In this document: piece by piece, positions 24,856-36,800 of the stretch
Position numbering within the stretch: position 1 is the first letter of the stretch
Layout: the number at the start of each line of letters is the position of its first letter
Assembly (NCBI GenBank): GCA_026874595.1
Contig: CM049310.1
Span: forward strand, 68,152,056 to 68,216,055
Origin: Sipunculus nudus
Lineage: Eukaryota; Annelida; Sipuncula; Golfingiida; Sipunculidae
DNA length: 64,000 nucleotides
Direction of reading: 5' to 3'
Notes under the pieces: model-generated
Told to the model about the DNA's origin: nothing
What the model saw: the letters and a program-made list of their open reading frames with translations, nothing else
Databases searched by the model: none
Position numbers and translations under genes: made by a program

Positions 24856-27800
24856 CTAAAAACAAAAGGATCTTCATTCTTTAATATGCCATATTAGATT
24901 GTCACAGCCTACCTATATGGACCTGTTTTTCTGAAGTGGCTTGCAAAAGGTAAAAGAGGTTGACTTTGGTTGATTTTACAGCTGAGTATATAGCCTAATA
25001 GTACTAATACAGAACAATCATATATATAAAAAAATATCAAACTTACCATGATAAGTTTTTTGATAAATTTCCTGGCTGAGTTTTGCCAAGACAAAGGTAA
25101 GTTATGACTCAATAAGTCAACAAATTGGTGGGACTAACTTCCACAAGAGAGATTTTGAGAACAGACTAGTTAATAGAGTGATTCTAATAATATTATATAA
25201 TCATAGGAGTTATTCTATTAATATGTGCAAGATGCTAATTCAACAAAAGTCTGTTTATCAATTTGTGTGTTATTGTGACCTTTTCCTTTTTGAAGGGCGA
25301 TTAACATCAGTTTATCTGTTTTATGAAGAATATGTAGAATGGAGACATTGTACCTGTCTGTTGGTATGAAAATTGCATTTTATATATATTTTTATTTGTT
25401 AAAATTATTAAAAAGGAAATTAATTTCTTTTGACATACAACATTGCCTCTGGATTCCTTGAATTACTATCTCAAGCAAAGTTTGGTACACTTGAATGAAA
25501 ACAGCTATACATTTCAAACAATAAGAATTATTGCATTACGCTTGGTGAATATTGCTCTGTGTGTTGTAGTGGGGTGGAGGAAAGGGGGGGGGGGTGGATG
25601 ATATGAGAATTACTGTACACCTGTGACAGCAGGGGTGCTTTCAAAAAATCTCTAGCTTCAGCATTTCTCATGTTAAGGGAGTAATTGAAAACTGAATTTT
25701 TTTCTTAATATCTCGAAGGAATGAAGTTTTAGTGACCAAACTTTTGGTATGGTAGGGGGTTTGGGGGACATCCAACTATATGCCAAATTTTGGGAGCTGA
25801 GAGCTGACTTGGGGAGCTGAGCTCTAGCAAACTGCATAACACTTGCTTGATCTACACAATACTTTACATGGCGCTTTAAAACTTTAAATAAAATCTACAG
25901 TTTTTTATCCACTGGTTTCAAATTTCAGATGTTAACAGATGAAATGCTAATGATAACATGCTGTGAAAATTAAATCCACAGCTGTTACAGGAAAAAATGT
26001 GCCATGGTCAAATCCTGGCAAAATTTAAGGTACCAATTTCATATTTATGCTAATAACCTATAAAATTTGAAAAATTCAGATACAATTTTGGGTATACAAT
26101 TGAATCTTGATTAAATATAGTTAAATACCTGAAAAAAAGTTTCTAGCTTCAGCAATTCTCAAGTAAAGGGAGAAAATATATTTTCTGAATTTTTACAAAG
26201 TGCATTATGTTCGGGCTGATTACTTAAAGAATTTAAAAAATACTGAACTAATTTCTGGTATGTACATAGGAAAAATATAGAGGAATATATATTTGAAAAG
26301 TGATTAATATCAGGTCAGTGGTTTTTATATTAGGCAGTCTTGAAGTGTAACAATGGGTTTTTAATGGAAAACGTAGGTTTTTCCTTAATAATTCAAAGGA
26401 AAGAAGTCTTAGTGACCCAATTTTAGGTATGGTAGGAGATTTTGGGGACATCTAAAGGTATGCCTAATTTCAGATTTGTAGGTCCAATGGTTTCAAAACG
26501 TGCCAGTTTAACAGACATACGGACAGACGGACGGACGGACAGCCGATGGACAAAGGACCATGACTATAGCTCAGATGACTTATAGTCAGCTGAGCTAAAA
26601 AAGTCTGTAGCTTCAACAATTATCTTGATAGGTAAATATATTTCCTGATTTTTGACAAAGTGCATTATGTATGAGCCCATTTCTTCAAGAATTTATGTAA
26701 TATTGACCATATTTCTGGGATGTACATAGGAATACACAGGAATGGTTATAATTAACATGAATACATTAACACCAGTGGTTTTCATAGTTGGCAGTTTTGA
26801 AGTATAGCAAAAGATTTTACTTGAAAACAAAAGTTTTTCCTTAAATTCTTGAAGGAATGAAGTCACACTGACCCAGTTTTGGTTTGGTAGGGGAACTCAG
26901 AACTTTATGACATCTAACTCTATGTAGAATTTTGGATTCTTAGGTCCAACAGTTTCAAAACATGCCTCATTAAATGATGGACCATCTCTATAGATCAGCT
27001 GACTTATAGTCAGCTGAGCTAAAAAAACAATAACAATGTAAAAATATTATAACAAGTATATTTTGCATTTGCTGAAATTTTACAAAATTCATGGGTCCCT
27101 TGTTTTTATTGATTTATCATGTACAACTGATATTTCTAATTGGAATTTAGCATTTAGTATGTTGTGTGGAATTATTGTTAAGTGTTATATATATATATAT
27201 CTATATGCATTAACTGTCTTTGACAAATATTTTCTGCCCCTCCCCTCCCTCAATCCTGGCCACTCCCGTATCCTGTATATGTACTGAATATAGATTTGTC
27301 AACTTTATCAGTACAGTGGTGTACCATTTATTGGAACATGCCAGGAGACAAGGTTTTAGCTCAGATAAATAAAAGGATCACAACACCATTGTCATTGACC
27401 TGGTTTTGGCCATAATCCTAGATGTAACCCTAAAGAGAATTAGACTGTAAATTTTAAATTAAAGGGATCAAACATGAATAATCTTTAATAAATACCTTTT
27501 TCCTGGCATATCATGAAAATTAAAACATTGACTCAAGCAAGTGATTTCATTTAATTGATTAGGAATACTGGATTACCAGTAACTCTTGCATTGAACCATT
27601 AGACATCTGCCATGACACTGTCTACTGCCCCCTGTGTGCTGACACATAAACTATTATAGCTACATCATCAGTGGTTTATTATTAACATGCACTGAGTTAG
27701 TGATCAATACTGCAGTAATGTCATAAGTCATGTCTTGATAAATATCAGGTCATTTGGGGATAAAAGCTTAAGTGATATGGTGTGGCATATGTTTTTTATA

Positions 27801-30800
27801 CAAGAAACATATTTTCTTGTTTTTAAGACTGCTCACATGAATGAAAGATCCAGGTTGTTAAAGTTTTACATTTTCAGTTAAAAATCTTTAATTGCTTGCT
27901 TGAAATCTCTCTAGCTTTTGGTCTGTAATTGCTCACAAAGGTTCATTTCATTCAGTTGTTTTAACAGTAACAACAACAAAGTTGGAGTAGATCATTCCCG
28001 GGAGGTGTAAAAAATTGAGAGATGCCTATGGCTGAGGGTGGACAACTTTAACCGCTGGAATATGATCAAACCTGAAGCTCCTCCACCGCTGACACATGCA
28101 CTAACAGGTCAGGATCTGGAGTAAATGTTATGACTTCTTCATCATAAGCGATAAAAATGAATTTCTAATTAACAACTTCACTTTCCTAAAAACTTATGAT
28201 AAATGTCATAATTTCAGATCTCAGGTTTCATTTGAGGATAAATGTTTTTTGGGTAAACAGTGTTTGGGTGAATGGTGCTCCCAATGTATATGCAAACACA
28301 TATGCACCACGTATACATACATGAAATCTTAATTTGAGGGGGATGCAGTGACTCTGCAGTGATATCTTTTACTACCCTGGAAGCTAGGACATCTATTATT
28401 ACATCTGTCAAACTATCTTGATGGTGTCCTTGGTGAGATAACCTTCCTTGAAGGTGTGACCTTGGTGAGATAACCTACCTTGATGATGTGACCTTGGTGA
28501 GATAACCTACCTTGATGGTGTGACCTTGGTGAGATCTTCTCCTGTGGTTTTGATGACCTTGCGACCCCAGACCCACAGTCCCACAGACATTCCTACCCCA
28601 CCGTAGAACAGAATCCACAGGGGAGTGGCCGTGCTTGCTGAGATGTAGCCACGTGCCGCCAGCCATAGGCTTACTAGTGGACCAATGGCATTGCTGCAAG
28701 TACAAGATGCCCAGTAAAAATCACTTTCCATATGCTAAGATATACAAGTGATATTTTGAAGGGGTAACTTTGGTGACCTATAGACACCAGGGATGTAGTG
28801 GATTACAGGTACAAGTCCAAGCACAGCAGACTCAAGTCAAAGTCAGAGTCCTTCAAGTCTGAGTCCAAGTCTGAGTCCAAGCACAGCAGACTCAAGTCAG
28901 AGTCCTTCAAGTTGAGTCCAAGTCTGAGTCCAAGCACAGCAGACTCAAGTCAAAGTCAGAGTCCTTCAAGTCTGAGTCCAAGTCTGAGTCCAATGCAAAA
29001 ATCCATGGTAAAAGAAATTTAATACAAAAATTTGTGATTGTCTATTTATTGTTTGATTATTTTCTCTTGATTGTTTGATTACCTCAAGATATACCTGGCC
29101 TGATTTCTCAATCCTGAACTCTGAGTCAAGTATAAGTTTGAGCCCAGAATGCATCAGTCCATGAAAAAGTGGACTCAAGTCCAGATTCAGGTCCTACGTC
29201 ATTGTCAGACAATGCAACCACCTGAGTCATAGTGAGTGCCTTGTTTTAGTTATAAAAAATATTTGAAAAAAACATGTTAAAAAAATAAAGTTTAAAGGAC
29301 TAATCTGATGTAGGATTACCTGACATCATTACCACCATGAGCAAAGGCCCCAGCTACAGCAGTGAGTGCTTGTAGGAAAGAAAAGAGCTTGGCCGTCTCT
29401 GGTTGGTCAGCGATGGTGGGACGCTTACCAGCTTCATGTGAGGAAACTTTCTGTAAAAAAACAACTGTATAAAAGTATAAAATACCACAGAAAGGTAAGC
29501 TATTTGTGGTACCCAAAGGATCTGCAAAAATTAAATCAGCAAATGCTTTTATTCGCTGCTGTGTTTTTAATTCAAAATGTAAATTAGTCTTTGTTCAAGT
29601 GAAGATAATTGAAGGAAGTGTTATATATCAAACAGTTATTACCGTACTCAAGAACTGCAACTATTTTTTTTGTGTGGCCAGTTTTCCTGCTGATGTTGTG
29701 TTTGTACGGAATTACCTGGGCCAGTTTTTCTGCTGATGTTGGTGTTTGTACATAATTATGTAAGCCAGTTTTACTGCTCATGTTGATGTTTGTACATAAT
29801 TACCTGGGTCAGTTTTACTTCTCATGTTAGTGTTGTACAATCTTACCTGGGCCAGTTTTTCTGCCGATGTAAGTGTTTGTATAGACTTAATTGGCCATTT
29901 TTTTGCTGATGTAAGTGTTTGTACTGTCTTACCTGGGCCAGTTTTCCTTCAATGTTGGTGTTTGTAGAGAAATACCTGGGCCAGTTTTTCTGCTGATGTT
30001 GGTTTGTAGTCTTACCTGGGTCAGTTTTTCTGTTGATGTTGGTTTGTTGTCTTACCTGGGTCAGCATTACTGCTGATGTTGGTTTGCAGTCTTACCTGGG
30101 CCAGTTTTTCTGCTGATGTTGGTTTGTAGGCTTACCTGGGTCAGTTTTTTTCTGCTGATGTTGGTTTGTAGTCTTACCTGGGTCAGCATTACTGCTGATG
30201 TTGGTTTGCAGTCTTACCTGGGCTAGTTTTTCTGCTGATGTTGGTTTGTAGTCTTACCTGGGCCAGTTTTCCTGCTGATGTTGGTTTGTAGTCTTACCTG
30301 GGTCAGTTTTTCTGCTGATGTTGGTTTGTAGTCTTACCTGGGTCAGCTTTTCTGCTGATGTTGATTTGAAGTCTTACCTGGGTCAGTTTTTCTGCTGATG
30401 TTGGTTTGTAGTCTTACCTGGGTCAGTTTTTCTGCTGATGTTGGTTTGAAGTCTTACCTGGGTCAGCATTACTGCTGATGTTGGTTTGTAGTCTTACCTG
30501 GGCCAGTTTTTCTGCTGATGTTGGTTTGTAGTCTTACCTGGGTCAGTTTTTCTGCTGATGTTGGTTTTTAGTCTTACCTGGGCCAGTTTTTCTGCTGATG
30601 TTGGTTTGTAGTCTTACCTGGGTCAGTTTTTCTGCTGATGTTGGTTTGAAGTTTTACCTGGGTCAGCATTACTGCTGATGTTGGTTTGTAGTCTTACCTG
30701 GGTCAGTTTTTCTGCTGATGTTGGTTTGAAGTCTTACCTGGGTCAGCATTACTGCTGATGTTGGTTTGTAGTCTTACCTGGGTCAGTTTTTCTGCTGATG

Positions 30801-33800
30801 TTGGTTTGAAGTCTTACCTGGGTCAGCATTACTGCTGATGTTGGTTTGTAGTCTTACCTGGGTCAGTTTTTCTGCTGATGACCTTCTGCTTGGTGCATCC
30901 TCAGCACTCTCTAGTTTCATCCTCCTCTTCTGTTTTGTGAGTATACCATTCAGAGCTGTAAAAACACAATGTCAAACAGAATTTAGAAAATAATTTGTGA
31001 AATATAGAAAAATCTATTACTGATACAATTAATTTTTATTTTTTTGGAAACATATTTGTGAGGAATACATTATTGGATAAACCCATTGCAACTACTGAGC
31101 CTCTCTTTTTTCCAATTTTTTATTTTATAAATAACTTTCATGCTGATACTTTCTGAACATTTCACCTGGTAGTCTCACAGGATGTTTAAATATTCTGATT
31201 ATCACCCTATTTAACTACTGGTGTGAGTGCTTAAAAGCAGCTTGATTTTATGCAATTAAAAGAACTAATAAGATAACAATGAGCTATGTACATATATGAA
31301 GCCTCTAATATCGGATTAAAACTGATAATTGCCAAAAAATGATGATCTTATTATCACCAATGACATAGATTCTGATTCAAAAGAGACATCAATAATTTTT
31401 ACACTCAAAAGATTAAAAAGCTTATGGGTTAACACTCAGTTGTTCACAGACGATGGGTGACTGTTATCCAGTTACCACCTGAATCAGAGAATTTATCCAT
31501 AGCTAACAGGTCACATCAAGGTATCAATATGCCTTTAAACTCTGGTGCTCACAGCCCAGCAATTCCCATTATATTTGGTAGCAGAAAAAATATACACTTG
31601 AAATCATTAAAATTGGGATCAGGGAAATTCTGTAAAGAGAACCATTTAATAATTAATTGAACTCAGTTCACACTCATTCACCCAGAGTGGCTTTAAGGAG
31701 TGTTCTCATACAACAAACTAACACATGCCAAAGAAGGTCACCATGGAGATAATTGGAGGCCCTGGCATGATAATGATTACCTGGTGCAGCAGCCGGACTC
31801 CCAGAGTTTGGGGATGTCCCGGACTCCATCAGAGGCAGAGCATCTCCACTACTTCCCTGCAACAGTACAACATGTGTCACATTATCAAACTACTTCCCTG
31901 CAACAGTACAATGTAGGTTACATTATCACACTACTTCCCTCTAACAGTAAAACATGTCACATTATCACACTACTTCCCTGCAACAGTACAATGTAGGTTA
32001 CATTATCACACTACTTCCCTCCAACAGTAAAACATGTCACATTATCACACTACTTCCCTCCAACAGTACAACATATGTCACATTATCACACTACTTCCCT
32101 ACAACAGTACAATGTAGGTTACATTATCACACTACTTCCCTCCAACAGTAAAACATGTCACATTATCACACTACTTCCCTGCAACAGTAAAACATGTCAC
32201 ATTATCACTCTACTTCCCTGCAACAGTAAAACATATGTCACATTATCACACTACTTCCCTCCAACAGTAAAAGATGTCACGTTATCATTCTACTTCCCTA
32301 CAACAGTACAATGTAGGTTACATTATCACACTACTTCCCTCTAACAGTAAAACATTTCACATTATCACACTACTTCCCTGCAACAGTACAACATATGTCA
32401 CATTATCACACTACTTCCCTACAACAGTACAATGTAGGTTACATTATTACACTACTTCCCTCCAACAGTAAAACATGTCACATTATCACACTACTTCCCT
32501 GCAACAGTAAAACATGTCACATTATCACACTACTTCCCTGCAACAGTAAAACATATGTCACATTATCACACTACTTCTCTGTCACAGTAAAACAAATGTA
32601 ACATTATCACACTACTTCCCTGCAACAGTACAACATGTGCCACATTATCACACTACTTCCCTGCAACAGTAAACCATTTGTTACTTTATCAAAGCTGATG
32701 AAAATCTGTCCATACACTCCACTAAATACACCTTCTCATTTACCTTAACATACAGGTTGCAGCTCATTTTCAATTTTAAACATACATAATTTTTTTCAGT
32801 TACAGTTGCCAGACTGTTAGAGAGTGAGGAATACACCACACTATACGGGAAAGCAAATTGGACTTGCACACTTGTGTATGAAAGAACTCAAATCATTAAT
32901 TTACCTTTTGAATCAACAGTTTTTTGCCAAGTGGTTAAATATATTATATGCGTCTGAAACCATTTGGACTATGACATTATCAGGGCTGATCATAAACCTC
33001 TGTCCATACACTCCACCAAATATACTGTTATGCCAGTCTAGTTACAAATATAGGTTGTTATATGTCCTCACCTGACTGCCTCCAGATGACCTTCTAGATG
33101 AATACCTCATCCCATCTTTGACACTTTCTGTAAAGAAAAACTGCTGAAGCTTTACTCTGGTAACACATCTCCAACAGTTCAATGATGTATGTAGCTATAA
33201 ATATCAGGCCTTTATAAACAAGTGTCAGATATTAACATCCTTTTGATGTTGTGTCATGCATAAACACACTAACACCCATATAATGTAATGGTTTTTATCA
33301 TTCCTAAGGCTAAAATTAGAACTAAAACCAGTATAAATGTATGATATCAACAGACTGAATGGTCATGTAAATTTAGGATAGTTATCCAAGGCAAATAAAT
33401 ACACCAGTTTAAAAGAAAACAGTCTTTTACAAAGATTTATTTTTAAACTGCAATAATTATTTGAATACTCAAACTTTGACTTTACTGTATTATCCTGAGG
33501 TGCCCAAACTCCAGCTAACATCATAAAAAATGCTGGAACTTTAGGTGGTGCCATCTGTCTTGTACAGCTAGAAAAGCTACCCAAAGTCAATGATCATAGA
33601 ATAATGTATGAAATCATGTGCTAAAGAAGTCCCAGGCTGAAACTGTCCTCAAGCTAAGTCAGTGTCTTGCACATATGGCAATAAGATCTCTCAGTTATCC
33701 CACTGGATATAACCTTTTCATGTTAACAAAACATGTGTTTGACTGATACATTACATTTCCAATATTGTTTCTCTGGAACAAATGACTAAGGTTATATTTA

Positions 33801-36800
33801 AATGGGAAAATTCTAGGTGGCATCACAGGTCTTGTATGAAGCATTGTGTAGAGCCTTTTTTAATTTACCTGTGACAGCCTGCCTCACCTCCCGTATATCA
33901 TCAGCAGAATCTTCTTTAGATTTTTCAATGTGACTTGAATAGCAGAGTTCTAAAAAAAGGATGTTCAAGATAAACACGCAGTGAATATCTGTGATGGCAA
34001 ACTTTCTGAAGTCACAGTGTTACATGAACACACGAGGCCCCAGTGGAACAAATAATGGTCTAGTTGTAGCTACGGACCATCTCAAAACACCAAACAATTA
34101 CATATCAGACTGTTGTTCCTCTGACTGGTCTTAGTAAGGAAATAGTGTTGCCCAACAGCTTCTGTAGATTCCGTGTCTGGAATTAATTGTTATAAATATT
34201 TGCATAGTATTTACAAAGATAGTGTACATCAGTGACAGTCACAGATTGTACATGTCCATGGCCAGCTCATCAAAATTGCATTCAAGTAAATTTGGAACCC
34301 ATTTTTCTGTTTACATGGTATAATGTTTTTATAATGTTTTTAATAACAAAACTGTACCTCTAATTTTCCTGCGGTGCCATGGTACTATGAAGACCCTGAC
34401 GACAATAGCACAGATGATACCAGTACCAAAACTCAGGATGAAAGTTCCATACAGAGGGATCTTCTCAAACCCTAACACTGAAAATAAACATAAACAAGAC
34501 CAGGGTCTGAAATCTTGAATTTGATGTCCGTTCAACCTCTCCCCCCCCCCCCCCACCCCTGAGGCTTATATAGTTCCTTAGTCTCTAGTCATGTTGTAAA
34601 AATAGAAATGGCAGTTTGTTTTAAACAGGCTCCCTATTTTGACCAACATGCTAACTGGCATTCTAATTTCCAAGTTATCAAAATACAATTTTTCTTAGCT
34701 GGCCCTTTTGCACTTTAATTATGTACAATTAAAAGAACATTGAAGAACAACAAAAACTGTTGAGGTAACTGGATAAAAATATTAAATTTCCTGAAGCATA
34801 CACAAATTATATATTATTTTATCAACTACTTTAACTGTTATGATGATGGATAACCTTGTGATCACATACTAACAGCTGCTCTCTGCTACACACTGACTTA
34901 TAAACTAAATGGTGACAGCATATAATTTACGAATGATATTTTGATGGCCTTTATTATGTAGCTTACTGGTTAACACTGGTTTAATGGTGAATATTATGAT
35001 TTCAATCAGTATCAAGGTCAGCGTGACCTAGTTTTCAGTTCGGTGGTAGATTTTACATGTATGATGAGATACGCCTTGCTCAGGGACGGCCTGATTGAAC
35101 CACTGTGCAGAAGCTAACATCCAGTAACCCATCACTCAAGCTCACACTTTCAGAAAGTTTAGCTAAAATCCTGATAATTAACCAAGTCTTGGTTGTTTTA
35201 CATGGAACGTCAAAAGTGACACCCAGAATAAATATTAACTTGTACATTACTGTCCTGCACTATAAGGTGGTTTGAGGGTACATTAGAAACTTAAGTAATC
35301 AAGTTTCAATTCACTCAAGAAGCCCTTATTTCCCGTGACAATTATGCCCCTCAAGTTATATCTTCTGGTCCAGAAGCCTGGGATAATTTTAATGTTCTGA
35401 AATAAAGTGATAAAATTCAAGCAGACTAGTCTGGCATCCTGTAATCATGATATGACCACTGACATAAAAGTGAGAAGAAAAGTCATTTACATTTTGGCCC
35501 ATCATAGAAGACTGAGAAGAGATTAATGGCCACTGTTGATGCATAGAATATTGGCAGCAATCGTAGTCCTGGCTCTAGTGGGTCAGCCTGATGAAGACAA
35601 ACAAAAAAACATTTTACAACAACAACTGTTTGGCCTCAACTATGCTAATCCCATAATAATACAAGGGACCTGTGGGTCATGGCGCTCAGCTGAAACTGAT
35701 TCTGAGAATATTGTAAAAAATCCTAGTGATCATGTTGACAGTGCACCTTTATGGACTACATAAAAGATGGAGAAGCCTCTCTTAATTACATACATGTATT
35801 TTTAAAAGTTTAAGTATTTCAACTAAGTGACTATAATAAGCATGAATATATCCACTGGAAACTTACAAGACCCGGTTAATTATAGAATAAGGGACATGAG
35901 CTGAAGCATAATAATTCTAATTTAATTATTCACTGAAATAAAATGCTGTATAAAATTTAAAGTTTCCATATTTTATTGAGCATAAACTAAATTTGATAGG
36001 CAAGTTAAAACAAGCCAATTAGGCATACATTGCATCTGCAATGTGTAATATATGAAATTTGTGGCCTGAAACCATTTTGTCTGATTTTGATGCAATGAGG
36101 AAAAAAAATCACACAAAAAATTAACTAGAATATGGGTAGTCGACAAGCAACTACGTGTATCCACCTAAATCAGAGTGGAACGGGTGAAGTGAGGCATGGA
36201 TTGAGTGGCAAGGGGAAATAGAGTGAAGTGTTGCATATTAGCATGGATGTCTGCAGCCAAATGGTGTATGTAGGTTGCGCCGCCTACCACAAAATCCAGA
36301 AAGCCATCCAAGTTGTATACATATGCAAAATTTGAGGCAGATAAGTAAAACCACTACATGTTTTACCTAAAACCACTACATGTTTATGAGTGATTTGAGC
36401 CCATGGCAGACAAACAGATGGACGCTGTGCAAAAATGGTTGAAGGTGGCGCCACCAGTTTTGCGTATGATAAAGAGCTATGTGAGAACTACACACATGCA
36501 AAACTTTAGCCCAATCGGTCAAACGGTTCCCAAGATATGAGCTTGGATGTCTGCTGCATAAACTAGAATGCAGGTGGCGCCACCTGTCATAAAATCAAGA
36601 GAGCTGTCGGGGATGTATAAACCTGCAAAATTTTAGGCAGATATGTCAAACCACTGCTGAGATATGAGTGATTTTAACCCATGGCAGACAAACAGACGGG
36701 AGCTGTGCAAAAATGGCTGCAGGTGGCGCCACCAGTTTTGCGTATGATAAAGAGCTATGTGAGATCTATAAACATGCAAAATTTTGGCCCAATGGGTCAA

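Noticed and set aside
28798-29022. Ser/Lys-rich ORF ([10 protein letters not shown] repeats) resembling an SR-type protein
   Set aside because: Product of the short intron 11 minisatellite on the strand opposite the gene; no splice sites or start context support it.
29843-30067. 74-aa minus-strand ORF with NINRKTDP-like repeats
   Set aside because: It is translation of the intron 10 donor array. It could be read only if distal donors were used, which is treated as a hypothesis in the findings.
31700-32601. Plus-strand ORFs rich in HYHTTSLQQ-type repeats
   Set aside because: They run antisense through the exon 9 acceptor minisatellite and exist only because the unit length keeps several frames open.
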